Notes: a model not told the origin generated them from the letters alone. Numbered from the stretch's first letter, positions 12,421-21,401 are shown. The stretch: 64,000 nt of DNA from Symsagittifera roscoffensis (GCF_963678635.1 NC_087070.1:15007840-15071839), one strand, 5' to 3'. Translations and numbers: made by a program.

Positions 12421-12990
12421 ATGATAAATTTGTCAAATTTTGAAATAAGAAAAATGAAATTAGAGGGAACTTGGTGTACTGAAGATATTGATAATGAACA
12501 TTTACAATTAAGAGTGTTTTCAACCGCAGAAAAAAACTCATTTTTCAAATTTAGTAATGAACGCTACGTCGTCTTCCTCGAAAGGGCAAAGGAAATTTCA
12601 AAGAAAGAATACAAGTTAATTTTCAAAGAACAATTTTATTTGAGTGAGCTTCAACAAATCTCTTGGTGCATTTCTACAAAACAAAAGTATGGTACTGTGA
12701 GCGATTTGAATCTTGCTGATTATGAAAACGTATTCGACTATTCGTTTGACTTTAACTCATTATGGGTTGATAAAGACTTGGAGAGAAAAATCCGTCTATG
12801 TTTCAACAAGCTATCAAAATACAAAAAATTTCCGGTGGTTTATTTAATTATTTACCACCGTTATCTTAATGAGACTAAATGGTATTTGCAAGGTCACTTT
12901 TATTTCCACTGGCTTGAAATTCAGCAGGTTGGAGAGGTGTTGGAAAAAATAAATAATGAAATTGCAAAAAAGCAGAGTAACTCCTATTGA
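12421..12990 (+). CDS. Polinton protein of unknown function, 189 aa
   Basis: First gene of the element. It begins MINLSNFEIRKMK. The protein is mixed alpha/beta in composition, rich in aromatic and lysine residues, and has no signal peptide, membrane span or motif I recognise. It overlaps the next gene by 35 bp, a compact arrangement that supports both as real. Internal methionines (for example codon 12) could be the start. No function can be assigned. Polintons commonly carry such lineage-specific genes at one end. Confidence 0.6.
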   Translation: MINLSNFEIRKMKLEGTWCTEDIDNEHLQLRVFSTAEKNSFFKFSNERYVVFLERAKEISKKEYKLIFKEQFYLSELQQISWCISTKQKYGTVSDLNLADYENVFDYSFDFNSLWVDKDLERKIRLCFNKLSKYKKFPVVYLIIYHRYLNETKWYLQGHFYFHWLEIQQVGEVLEKINNEIAKKQSNSY

Positions 12991-13390
12991 TTTGAAAATT
13001 TTTCACGAAATTTATACGTCTTTGAAACAAACTTATCCTGATAATTCTAACCGACGCAACTATTTTCTAGCTGCATGTTCTCTGTTTTTTGTTAGTTCTG
13101 ATAACCTTAACTACGACATTTTAATTAAGTTGAGACCTTATGGTGGCTTGATTGGTATTGATAACTCTTCCTTGGACAAATACTTGAAAAATTCCAAAAT
13201 TTTACGATTACACGCTATTTTGCACGATGCGGCCGGATTTAAACACGAATTTTATCAACAGGGTCCTACGTACTGTTACATGTTGCCCTGGAACTGTAAC
13301 AACAGCTTATTGGGACATTTGAGTGGAATAGCGTTCTGCCTTTTCATTAAGTTGAAAAAACCAGAAGTTTATCATTTACTAGAATGCTAG
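12956..13390 (+). CDS. Polinton-associated conserved protein, 144 aa, unknown
   Basis: The conserved-looking core is ILHDAAGF (about residues 84-91), then GPTYCYMLP and LLGHLSGIAF. From memory, this segment resembles small proteins found beside Polinton polymerase and capsid genes in invertebrates; a database search would have to confirm that. The C-terminal half is hydrophobic but not a clear membrane span. It overlaps the upstream gene by 35 bp and the downstream gene by 7 bp. Role unknown. Confidence 0.6.
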   Translation: MKLQKSRVTPIDLKIFHEIYTSLKQTYPDNSNRRNYFLAACSLFFVSSDNLNYDILIKLRPYGGLIGIDNSSLDKYLKNSKILRLHAILHDAAGFKHEFYQQGPTYCYMLPWNCNNSLLGHLSGIAFCLFIKLKKPEVYHLLEC

Positions 13391-13953
13391 GCGAGAGATC
13401 AGTTGTGCTTGACGTGGAAGGCTTTCGTTACAAGAAAAACGCCTTTGTGGTTAAAGAATTAGCAATAACAACTTCAGATTACAGCGATCGACTCATTTTG
13501 CTACCTCCAGTGAATTTCAATATACTACCAAAGCTTGAACAAAAAGCTTACAACTGGTTAACAAATTATTTACACGGTCTCCATTGGGAACACGGTGATT
13601 ACCTTTATATAAACTTGAATCAAATACTTCAGAGTTTTGTGTTGAGAAATCCCGGTGCCGTTTTTTACGCTAAAGGAAAAGAAAAGACAGAATTTTTGGC
13701 CAAGTACTTGGACCGAAAGATTGAAAACCTAGATGATTTGGGCTGTCCTCGGGTTGAAAACTTATATTTTAAAAATTATCCAAGTTGCAATAAACATATT
13801 CCACATTACAACTCCAGGAATCATTGTGCCCTGAAGAAAACCAAGGTTTTTTATGATTGGTTGAAAAATGAACAACAGCGAGAGATCAGCGAAAGCGGAG
13901 ACATACCTATCACCAAATTCAATGCTTTGTGCGTGGATGACTCCAGTGGGTGA
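13384..13953 (+). CDS. Polinton protein with degenerate RNase H/DEDD-exonuclease look, 189 aa
   Basis: It begins MLGERSVVLDVEGFRYKKN. The early LDVEGF resembles exonuclease motif I (D-x-E). Near the C-terminus, SRNHCALKKTKVFYDWL resembles the H-x-AL-x-D motif III of DEDDh exonucleases, but the final acidic residue is lysine. Between them lie GDYLYIN and the CPRVENL region, and cysteines/histidines (PSCNKHIPHYNSRNHC) that could bind zinc. Similar proteins occur widely in insect and other invertebrate Polintons, to my recollection. I infer an exonuclease-like fold, possibly inactive. It overlaps the preceding gene by 7 bp. Confidence 0.6.
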   Translation: MLGERSVVLDVEGFRYKKNAFVVKELAITTSDYSDRLILLPPVNFNILPKLEQKAYNWLTNYLHGLHWEHGDYLYINLNQILQSFVLRNPGAVFYAKGKEKTEFLAKYLDRKIENLDDLGCPRVENLYFKNYPSCNKHIPHYNSRNHCALKKTKVFYDWLKNEQQREISESGDIPITKFNALCVDDSSG

Positions 13954-14371
13954 TATTAAAATTTCATTAACGAGAATAGAGCGTATTGATTGCAGTGGCC
14001 AAACTGTTCAGAGGAAGGAGCAAATAATAATTTCCGAAGAAGAGTTGTCTACGTTGCAGAGGTTTTTTCCAGTTATTGATCAATTTGTATACTTCCAGAG
14101 ATTCAAGTTTATCAGAAATGTTAGCCAGCAAGCGAGGAGTATATCTTCCCGAACTAGTCTTAGTACCCAACGTCAGCCAGGAGTTCAGATGGATCTAAAC
14201 AGCAGTGAATTGCCAGATGAGATTAAGACGATTGTGAAAGAGGATACTGTGAAGAAAATAATGTACTACAAAAAAACTGCAAATATCCCAGCAAACTTTG
14301 TTTTAGAAATGCATGACATAAATGATAGAGATTTCACATGTTATGAAATTTTTTACTGTTCTCAAAACTAA
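13922..14371 (+). CDS. Polinton small protein, possibly PC4-like, about 149 aa
   Basis: The frame is open from 13868, but an ATG at 13922 gives less overlap with the upstream gene and starts just before the likely domain (GDIKISLTRIER). The pattern of short strands, a charged turn, then a hydrophobic-rich IIISEEELSTLQRFF segment resembles the single-stranded-DNA-binding fold of coactivator PC4. It is weaker than in the protein at 21439-21798. The C-terminal part (KKIMYYKKTANIPANFVLEM) is unassigned. The start is uncertain. Confidence 0.5.
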   Translation: MLCAWMTPVGDIKISLTRIERIDCSGQTVQRKEQIIISEEELSTLQRFFPVIDQFVYFQRFKFIRNVSQQARSISSRTSLSTQRQPGVQMDLNSSELPDEIKTIVKEDTVKKIMYYKKTANIPANFVLEMHDINDRDFTCYEIFYCSQN

Positions 14372-14443
14372 TTCAATTTTTTACAAGCTTCATTCAAAGA
14401 GAGAAAAAGTCTAACGCAGTCTGTAGAATAAATAGTTTCTCAA

Positions 14444-14728
14444 ATGTCAGAAGCAACAACAGCAGTAGATGAACCTGACGCAACATTAGTAACAGAGTTT
14501 GTTTATAATGAGACAAACAGTGAAAAAAAATCATGGAAGTTTTGTAACAATGTAACTTTGTCAAGGTCTGAAGTAGTTTTTGTTGCGCAAATGGTAGTAA
14601 TTCTAATTTTACTACTCTTCTGCATTCTCAAACTTTCTTTCACTAAATTAAGTTGCGAAAAAACGTCAGTTTGGTTCTCGATTTTATCAGGCTTGGTTGG
14701 TTACGTACTACCAAACCCAAGAATATGA
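14444..14728 (+). CDS. Small membrane protein of the Polinton, 94 aa
   Basis: After an acidic N-terminal half, residues about 45-66 (VVFVAQMVVILILLLFCIL) form a strong membrane span. A second, weaker hydrophobic stretch lies near the C-terminus (VWFSILSGLVGYVL). Many Polintons and related viruses encode small membrane proteins of unknown role, possibly in the virion. Its stop overlaps the start of the ATPase in an ATGA arrangement (14725-14728), so the two are likely co-expressed. Confidence 0.6.
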   Translation: MSEATTAVDEPDATLVTEFVYNETNSEKKSWKFCNNVTLSRSEVVFVAQMVVILILLLFCILKLSFTKLSCEKTSVWFSILSGLVGYVLPNPRI

Positions 14729-15291
14729 ATAAAGTGATTGATACTTCGACAAGAATTTTTATGGCGATAGTGGGACCTTCAGGATCCGGGAAAACTGAGT
14801 TAATTTTGAAACTTCTGATGGGAAATAATTTTTACCCTAAATTTGGAACAGTTCTATATCTTTACAAAGAGATGCAACCTGCATTCTCAGTAAAAGTGTC
14901 TTCTCGCGAAGTGAATGTGGAGTCAATGAAATTCGACGGATTCGAATCTGTGAGAAAATTAGAAAATGTTCTTCTAGTTTTCGATGATTCATGTGAAGAC
15001 ATCTATAATGACAAGGAATTTGTTAGGTTAGCGACAGCGGGTAGACATAGAGGGATAGATGTAATATATGTTAAGCATAACTTGTTTCAACAAAGTCGAT
15101 GGTCGCGTACGATTGATTTGAACACTTCACACATCATTCTGTTCAAATCGCCTCGCGACGTTCAGCAACTAGATCTTTTAGGAAGACAATTGAATGTATC
15201 AAAATTTTTGAGAAACTGTTACGAATTAGCTACCAGAGACTCTTTTGGACATCTTCTAATCGACTTGGACCCCGTACATCAGATTGTTTGA
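14725..15291 (+). CDS. FtsK/HerA-type DNA-packaging ATPase, 188 aa
   Basis: Walker A is GPSGSGKT at residues 17-24. Walker B is LLVFDD at 83-88, followed by the AGRHRGIDVIYVKHN segment typical of the adenovirus/Polinton A32-like packaging ATPases. The family pumps DNA into capsids. I chose the ATG at 14725 because it overlaps the upstream stop (ATGA) and places Walker A near the N-terminus, as usual. An earlier ATG at 14653 would overlap the upstream gene by 76 bp. The frame is intact and of normal length. Confidence 0.92.
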   Translation: MNKVIDTSTRIFMAIVGPSGSGKTELILKLLMGNNFYPKFGTVLYLYKEMQPAFSVKVSSREVNVESMKFDGFESVRKLENVLLVFDDSCEDIYNDKEFVRLATAGRHRGIDVIYVKHNLFQQSRWSRTIDLNTSHIILFKSPRDVQQLDLLGRQLNVSKFLRNCYELATRDSFGHLLIDLDPVHQIV

Positions 15292-15372
15292 GATATTGTT
15301 CAAATATCACACCACCTGGGCCAACAGTTTTTTATTTACCCTTATCTGAAGCAGAAACTACTCCAATCACAA

Positions 15373-15678
15373 ATGAAAAAGAAAAACTTATCTATTCTGC
15401 GGCATATGGTACAACTGAAACCTGACCAGCTAAGAAGATTAATTAGAAAAACTTCAAATCGTGAGATCATAACACTTATTTGTGAATGTTTGCTCAATGT
15501 AGTCAATGGAAACGTACCCGTTAAAATCGCAAACATCGAACGATTCGAGACAGCATACAAATACTTAATAACTCCAAAAACCAGTGTTGTCAAAAAACGT
15601 GCGATTATTTTGAGTAAAGAAGGCTTCCATTTAGTTCGACAAATACTTTATTTTTGTTTCAAGTACCTCACAACTTAA
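15373..15678 (+). CDS. Polinton small basic core-type protein, 101 aa
   Basis: The sequence fits a small protein family that recurs in animal Polintons: a lysine-rich start, L-K-P-x-x-L-R-x-L-I, then ITLICECLLNVVNGNVPV, and a C-terminal basic segment (VVKKRAIILSKEG). The ICE-x-x-x-N-V-x-x-GNVP core is the key match. I recognise it from recall, not from a search. A minor virion or DNA-binding role is likely but unproven. Its stop (TAA 15676-15678) shares a base with the next ATG (15678). Confidence 0.7.
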   Translation: MKKKNLSILRHMVQLKPDQLRRLIRKTSNREIITLICECLLNVVNGNVPVKIANIERFETAYKYLITPKTSVVKKRAIILSKEGFHLVRQILYFCFKYLTT

Positions 15679-16156
15679 TGATGACTGCTGAAGAATTCAT
15701 TTTAATTCCGAAACACTTATATGTTAAAGAGCAGCCACATGCTGCACGTGTTCTTCATGATAATAATATTAAACATAAAAATGCTCAACTGTCCTATCTT
15801 AACCGGCTTAGACCCCAATTACCTCCACAAACTAGTAAGACTACTGCAACGAAGAAACATTTACGGATAATGTTGAGCCCCAACAAGAACAGCTTAAACT
15901 GTTAACGGACGATGAAGAAGTACCGGTCGAACGTGTTAAAGACGAAATACTAGAAGAGAAACACAATAGACAGACCGAAAGCATTTTAGCACAGTTACAA
16001 GTTTTAGAAGACAAAAAATTTGTTAGAGCAAAAACCGTACTTGAAATCATAGAAAATTCAGAAAGAGTAACCATAAACCGTGACAATGAGGTGATATATG
16101 TAGATAAAGTACCAACAGGACTTAAAGCTACAATATTTTTATACAAAATACAATAA
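15678..16156 (+). pseudogene. Polinton core-associated protein, frameshifted
   Basis: The first part (15678-15905) starts MMTAEEFILIPKHLY, a pattern usual for the gene after the small basic protein in Polintons. Coding character then moves to another frame, open from 15845 to the TAA at 16154-16156, with the LQVLEDKKFVRAKTVLEIIE and ERVTINRDNEVIYVD segments expected at the C-terminus of this family. The two halves overlap but need one frameshift near 15835-15850. It is a real mutation or a sequence error. Function unknown. Confidence 0.65.
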
Positions 16157-16238
16157 CCAACGAAAAAATTACACAATCCGGCGTTCATTAACATTTTAAC
16201 TGCTCTCAACTTGAATGAAAACCTGGTAATAAATCGAA

Positions 16239-17459
16239 ATGCCAAACACGCGGTTCAGTCAGCGCCTATTAACGCTCAAGAGAAACGAGAACCCGGACTC
16301 TCAAGAACCCGCTCAACGTCGCCCACTTGGCAGGAAAAAAGTAGTGCAAACCTTAAGAGAAGTAAAAAACACAAACGAAAAAGTCTCAGCGGTAATAGAA
16401 AAACCCAAAACCAAAAACGTGAAAAAGAGTCAGAAGAAGGCTCTGACTCATACGGAACGCCCCATAACGATTCAGATTCTCCAACGTCAGAAAAGACGAA
16501 GGCGCAAACGAAACAATGGGAAAATTACCAAGATTGAAGAAAAATTGTTGAAAACTAAATACAGTGACAAAGGTCCCGCGTTATTTGGTAGTGTGAACAA
16601 CTTGATAAAAGCAAGCAATTTGTCGCGAAAGAAAGTTAAACATTTCCTTCATACTGAACCTGCTTACACGAAATATCGAACTGTGATCCGAAAAACGCCG
16701 CGACTCAAGGTCATAGTTTACGATATCGACGAAATCGGGTCATTAGATCTGGCCTTTGTTGATAAACTTGCCCAGTACAACCATGATGTTAAGTATCTGC
16801 TTGTTGCAGTTGACTGCATGTCCCGCTATCTCAGAGTGCAACCCTTGAAATCAAAGTATGCTACTACAACAGCAGAAGCGTTCAAACTAATGATAACGAC
16901 AAAACAACCGGAAAAAGTATGGGTGGACAAGGGCCCAGAGTTTAAAGGGTCCTTCGAAGCATTATGTAAAAAGAAAGGCATAAACACATATAGCACAGAG
17001 AGCGAGAAAAAGTCCGCATTCGCTGAGAGAAATATCCGTTCCTTGAAAAATCTTATTTATAAGTACTTGGAGGATAAATGGACTTACTCATACATTGACA
17101 AATTGCAAGATTTTGTCAATGCAATTAATTCGAGAACAAATCGTGTCACAAATCTTGCACCAAATAAAATAACTAAAAAAGATGTTCCTCGCCTGATTTC
17201 ATTAAGAGCAGAACAGTCTTTGAAGTTAGTTCGACGTCCAAAGCTTTATGTTGGTGATTATGTTAGACTTGCCAAAGTAGACATACGTTTTCGCAAGGGT
17301 TACAAACAATCGTTCACCGATGAAGTGTTTGAAGTTTTTGACATACCAACACGAAATCCCCCAACATACAATTTGATTGATTCTAACAGAGAACCGATTG
17401 AGGGAAAATTTTACGAGTCTGAACTAATTCGCGTTCTGGAGAAGGACAATCATGACTGA
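16239..17459 (+). CDS. Polinton integrase (retroviral-type DDE), 406 aa
   Basis: Catalyses insertion of the element's ends into target DNA. The N-terminal ~100 residues are very basic (QRQKRRRRKRNN), and a zinc-finger-like region is not clear. The rve core runs about residues 155-280. The catalytic acids are D162 (YDIDEIG), D230 (WVDKGPEF) and E263 (AERNIRSLKN). A C-terminal SH3-like domain (GDYVRLAKVD... FTDEVFEVFDI) ends the protein. The gene is intact and of typical length. Its stop lies within 6 bp of the next gene's ATG (17452), an overlapping start. The 6-bp TSD at the element ends matches this enzyme class. Confidence 0.96.
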   Translation: MPNTRFSQRLLTLKRNENPDSQEPAQRRPLGRKKVVQTLREVKNTNEKVSAVIEKPKTKNVKKSQKKALTHTERPITIQILQRQKRRRRKRNNGKITKIEEKLLKTKYSDKGPALFGSVNNLIKASNLSRKKVKHFLHTEPAYTKYRTVIRKTPRLKVIVYDIDEIGSLDLAFVDKLAQYNHDVKYLLVAVDCMSRYLRVQPLKSKYATTTAEAFKLMITTKQPEKVWVDKGPEFKGSFEALCKKKGINTYSTESEKKSAFAERNIRSLKNLIYKYLEDKWTYSYIDKLQDFVNAINSRTNRVTNLAPNKITKKDVPRLISLRAEQSLKLVRRPKLYVGDYVRLAKVDIRFRKGYKQSFTDEVFEVFDIPTRNPPTYNLIDSNREPIEGKFYESELIRVLEKDNHD

Positions 17460-18315
17460 GGGCACTTCCAACAGCCTTTTCACCCATAATGTTCCCCCTT
17501 CCTTCACAATTACCCTAGTTTCATCTGCATCAATGAACGTTTTTAAAGATAACACTCTGGCCAACTTCAAAAATCTCCTGAGTGAAGAAATAAATTTGTA
17601 AGGTGAATGGAGAGTAGCAGTTACAGAAATTACCTTCCCTACTCAGATAAACAACGTAACTGACAACAACATTGTGTACTACAAAAAAGATCGGGTTATA
17701 GCAAGCATGAAAGTTGAGAAAGACAAGATCTCCAGGCCATACCTTGGAGAAACAGCAAAATTAACAAAAGGAGAATATACGAGCATTGATCAAATACTGG
17801 ACGAGATTCGTCGAAAGACAGAATTAGAGAAATTGGATTACGTAATAGATCCAATAACCAAACATCTTTCCTTATGGCTGCATTATTGGGAAGGTATAAC
17901 TTTTTCAAGCCCGCAAATTCCTAGTCTACTTGGATTCAAAGGCGTCAGAGATGGAACTGGTTATCATATAGGTTACAAACAAGGAAGCACGAAACATAGC
18001 ACATTCTCTACCCAAGATCTTATTGCTGACTATCCCGTTGATGTATGCGCTGGTACTCAGCTTATGTTTATTTATCTGGACATAATTCAATATCAAATAG
18101 TCGGAGACACAAAAGCACCCCTTTTACGAGTCATTGATACAAATCGTCGAGTGAAAAACGGTTACGCATGTACAATTGAACCGAATCATCGTAAAGTGTT
18201 TAGTAATTTGGATTTTAAAAAACTTTTGGTCAATAATATTTCCAATATTTCTGTGAACTTGCGCACAGAAACTGGAGGACTTGTTCCTTTCGCTGGAAGG
18301 GGAAAGTTGTTCTGA
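17452..18315 (+). pseudogene. Minor capsid (penton-like) protein with in-frame stop
   Basis: The ATG at 17452 overlaps the integrase end. Codon 50 is TAA (17599-17601). The same frame then stays open from GEWRVAVTEITFP to 18315. Sequence hallmarks of the Polinton penton-like single-jelly-roll protein are the early INL-x-GEWRVA-x-TEI block, GFKG in the middle, LMFIYLDIIQYQIVGD and the C-terminal LRTETGGLVPFAGRG. It would form capsid vertices. A restart at a later codon would lose the conserved N-terminal strand. Either a nonsense mutation or a sequencing error. Confidence 0.8.
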
Positions 18316-18349
18316 CTTTGAAATTTCAAAAGTTTAGCAATTGATCAAA

Positions 18350-18757
18350 ATGGATTCATATTACCACAACCAAGCAAACCTACCACATTTCTCGGGGCAT
18401 TATAGACAACGAGGCAGTGGCTTCGGTGCATTAGCCTTGGGAATAAGAAGAGTCGCACTTCCACTGGCTCGAAAATTTGTGATACCCGCGGCTAAAAAAA
18501 TCGGAAAAGAACTACTTCTTCAGGCAGCTCCAGAACTGATAGAAGTTGCAACAAAAAGAAAAAGTCCTAAGCAGGCACTCAAAAGCACCGTTAGAAAAAC
18601 AATCAAAAAGCAAGTAGGAGGAGGAAGTAGATCTCGGAAAAGTCATCCGAAAAGAACGACGGCGTTTAAACGAAAAACGAGACGCGTCATTCCTAGAAAA
18701 CGAACTGCACAGAGAAGTCGCTCCGATTTCTTTACAAGGGTTAAAAATGATTTCTAA
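18350..18757 (+). CDS. Basic virion core protein, about 135 aa
   Basis: It begins MDSYYHNQANLPHFSGHYRQ. A Y-rich start followed by QRGSGFGALALGIRR and a hydrophobic/alanine segment (PLARKFVIPAAKKIGKEL) is the pattern of a small protein widespread in Polintons just upstream of the major capsid gene. The C-terminal 50 residues are extremely Arg/Lys-rich (KRKTRRVIPRKRTAQRSR), suiting DNA condensation in the particle, as with adenovirus core or VI-like proteins. The last 11 bases overlap the major capsid start at 18747. Confidence 0.75.
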   Translation: MDSYYHNQANLPHFSGHYRQRGSGFGALALGIRRVALPLARKFVIPAAKKIGKELLLQAAPELIEVATKRKSPKQALKSTVRKTIKKQVGGGSRSRKSHPKRTTAFKRKTRRVIPRKRTAQRSRSDFFTRVKNDF

Positions 18758-20063
18758 TTTAATCCCGAGTGAAGCAACTCACAGCTCCTTGGACTTATTT
18801 GAGAAACCGCCTTTACTTGTCACTTTTGAAAATGCATTCACCCAAAAAATTGGACCTTCCTACTCTCCTGATGGTCCTATGCTCGAGTTTGAAGTACTCG
18901 GCGACAGAAATAATTTCATCGATCTTCAACGTACTCGTTTGGAAATAGTTGCACGAATTGTTCGAAGCATTGGAAACGTGCTTCGAACGCATGCTACAGA
19001 GGCGGCAAACAGAGATACGCCGTATTTTGTTAACAATTCTTTATCTTCATTATTTTCTGAGTGTACACTGTCTCTGAATGGTGAAAAAATATCAACTACC
19101 AATGCTAATTTTGCCCATAAAAGCTTTATTGAGACCGAGTTTTCATACGGTAATGATGCTAAGAAAACATGGTTGGCTTGTCAAGGTTATTATTATGAAG
19201 AAAATCCATCAGCCATTGACGGTGCTGGAAGGAGAGCTGATGATGTTACGGAGCGTAAAGGTCTCGTTGCGGCCTCGAGCGAGCTGAAGCTATTTGGTAA
19301 AATTGCTTGCGACTTTTTGTCGTGTGACAAGCATCTACTTAGCGGTGTGACAATAAGATTGTCTCTTAGACGTTCTCCTAATGATTTTGTTGTCATATCT
19401 GAAGATGCAGCTAAACACTACAAGGTCCAAATAATCGAAGCTAACCTCTATGTCAGAAAGATGACTGTGACTGACTATGTTCTCTCATCAATAGAAAAAA
19501 CTTTGTTGAAGAACCCGGCAATTTACAATTAAATCGAAGTAGTACCAAAAACGTTTCTCGCAACTGCAGGAAAACAAAGCTGGCGACAAGAGGATGTTTT
19601 TGCAAAAGAACCTGTTCGAAGAATGATAGTAGCAATGAGCATAAACGAAGCATATTTGGGTACTAATAGAACAAACCCTTTTCATTACCAGAAATTTGGG
19701 TTGAATGAGATCATTGTGTACAGAAACGGTCTACCCATTGCCGGAACTCCCATCTCAACATCAGACAATAAAAGAATTTATTACAATACGCTTGAGGCTC
19801 TTGATTTTGTTTTAAACACTAGTCATGGAATCAGTCTCGCTAATTATGATAATCATTATATTATGGCTTTTGATCTCACGTCTACTCAGGAGGCTTCACA
19901 CGATTTTATTCATCCTGAATTGACCAATTGCACTATTTCGCTCGAACTCAAGTTTGACGCAGGTCTCGGTAATAACGTCGAGTTATTGTTTATGGGAGAG
20001 CGTGCATCAACAGTTTATGTGCGTTCAGATAGAAAAATTACCAAAAACACTCTTATGACCTAA
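18747..20063 (+). pseudogene. Major capsid protein (double jelly roll), one in-frame stop
   Basis: The reading frame is continuous from ATG 18747 to TAA 20061-20063 except for one TAA at 19530-19532 (codon 262). Features typical of the Polinton hexon-like protein are present on both sides: LNGEKISTTNANFAHKSFIE and GYYYEENP in the first half, and EVVPKTFLATAGKQSWRQED, NPFHYQKFGLNEI and LEALDF in the second. The stop falls in the linker between the two jelly rolls, right before EVVPKTF. Total length about 438 codons, somewhat short for the family but with both ends in place. Loss of this gene would stop particle formation. Confidence 0.85.
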
Positions 20064-20070
20064 GATAGAC

Positions 20071-20508
20071 ATGGATAATCTTCAACTAGTAGAAATTATT
20101 AACCGTTGTAAACATTTGAAACATCGCTTTAGAGGTGTTTTTCCGGCAGGTTTGCCATGCTCTTCAGTACTGAAAAACGATAATACATTCATGATTTTGA
20201 ATGCCTCACCATCGGATCAACCTGGAACCCACTGGTTGCTTTTTGCTCAAGCTGGAGGACAGATATTCTTCGCAGATCCTCTAGGTAAACGATTATGTGA
20301 TTATCCCCTCGTGTACAAGAATATGCGACGTACAATTCACGAGGGAAATCAGCTACTGTTGAAAAAACCAATACAATCAGCTGATTCAGTGTTATGCGGA
20401 CTTTATTGTATTTATGTTGCTCATGTTATAATTACAAACAAATTTCCAATAGGTTTCAAACTTAATGATCATGATTTGATAAGATTTGCCAAACATATGT
20501 TATTCTAA
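20071..20508 (+). CDS. Adenovirus-type maturation cysteine protease, 145 aa
   Basis: Ulp1/adenain-family fold. The catalytic residues are visible in order: H54 in GTHWLLF, D69 in FFADPLG, Q102 in PIQSADS and C109 in SVLCGLYC. It probably cleaves capsid and core precursors during virion maturation. The gene starts 8 bp after the major capsid stop and is intact. Length is normal for Polinton proteases. Confidence 0.93.
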   Translation: MDNLQLVEIINRCKHLKHRFRGVFPAGLPCSSVLKNDNTFMILNASPSDQPGTHWLLFAQAGGQIFFADPLGKRLCDYPLVYKNMRRTIHEGNQLLLKKPIQSADSVLCGLYCIYVAHVIITNKFPIGFKLNDHDLIRFAKHMLF

Positions 20509-20601
20509 ATTAATTTATTGATGTTTTTGTAAAATTTATAAATTCGTTTTTTTTTTCAATTCATTCTTATTAACAACAAAAATTTTTTTCTGCAAGTTTA
20601 T

Positions 20602-20720
20602 GTGAACCGCGAAAAGTTTCATATCAAGTCCTTTGAAATATTAAGGCATGGCCGTTTGGTTTAAGGGGCAATAGCTAACCCGGCGTTGCTCGTCGCTACG
20701 CTCCTCGGGAACGCCTCCCG
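20602..20720 (+). repeat. Cassette left inverted repeat
   Basis: About 119 bp matching the reverse complement of 24213-24328. The ~85-bp core from GAAATATTAAGGCATGGCCG to GGGAACGCCTCCCG has one mismatch by eye (AAGGGGC versus AAAGGGC). The outer ~35 bp is more diverged. The GC-rich inner part has an internal dyad, GGCGTT against AACGCC. Confidence 0.9.
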
Positions 20721-20774
20721 CATGTGTAGTAACATTTTTTTTTTTGATATACAAAAGCGAAAGAAAACCAATAT

Positions 20775-21401
20775 TTAAAACTTGAATTTCTTCTCCATGA
20801 TAAATTTCACAAACAAAGTGTTTGAATCAATTTCCATACAACCATACCCACTTAAAATTATGTCAATTATTTTAGAAAACTCAGCAGCGTTTTCACCATT
20901 CAAAATATTAGTAAAGCGTTCAATTGTTACGTTAGTAATCAGGTCAGTTTGAGTTTGAACAGATTTAGTCTGCGAGCCGAAGCAAACTTGAGGCAATCGT
21001 CTGCGAACTGGAACACCACTAACATCTAAGTTGTTGATGGAGTTATAATTCACAGCTATTTTCAGTTTTTCCATCAGAGGGCCAGACAATTCATAGTTGG
21101 AGCAACCCAAAATTAAATATTTGAATGTAGAGAGAAGACAAGGAACAACGAAGGCTTTTGAAGTCATCTTGTTAAGTAAATCGGTAGACTCTTTCGTAAA
21201 TTCGACCAGCACATGATAATGTTTTTCGTTGTCAATCGAATGGTTGCAAAAATCTAATTTATTCGAATGGGAGGATACTGCAAAATTTGCTTTCGAAGCG
21301 AAGCCTGAAAAGTTGGGTTCATGATTCAGGATGAAAAATTTGTAATTTTTACGGAACTGTTTGAAACAATCAGGGGATTGCTCATAGATTGCTTCAACCA
21401 T
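20775..21401 (-). CDS. Cassette protein with HUH-like motifs, 208 aa (function unproven)
   Basis: Not confidently recognised. Two short segments resemble the order seen in HUH replication-initiator endonucleases: FILNH (residues 23-27, compare motif I) and HYHVLVEF (61-68, the metal-binding H-x-H surrounded by hydrophobics). A clear motif III Tyr-x-x-Lys is not visible downstream, and the protein has no helicase domain. It could be a remnant of a parvovirus-like or CRESS-like Rep domain, or a chance match. It lies 37 bp from its upstream neighbour at 21439 on the same strand, so the two are probably co-transcribed from the 626-bp divergent region. Confidence 0.55.
   Translation of the reverse strand: MVEAIYEQSPDCFKQFRKNYKFFILNHEPNFSGFASKANFAVSSHSNKLDFCNHSIDNEKHYHVLVEFTKESTDLLNKMTSKAFVVPCLLSTFKYLILGCSNYELSGPLMEKLKIAVNYNSINNLDVSGVPVRRRLPQVCFGSQTKSVQTQTDLITNVTIERFTNILNGENAAEFSKIIDIILSGYGCMEIDSNTLFVKFIMEKKFKF

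Noticed and set aside
15835-15850. GTAAGA at the core-gene break as a splice donor
   Set aside because: No matching acceptor within the short overlap; the second frame resumes within ~10 bp, so a frameshift is simpler.
17452-20063. Alternative genetic code with TAA as sense
   Set aside because: Both in-frame stops are TAA, but the neighbouring genes and the neuroligin-like exons terminate normally at TAA or TGA without readthrough products, and polymerase breaks are frameshifts. Simple mutations or sequence errors explain it better.
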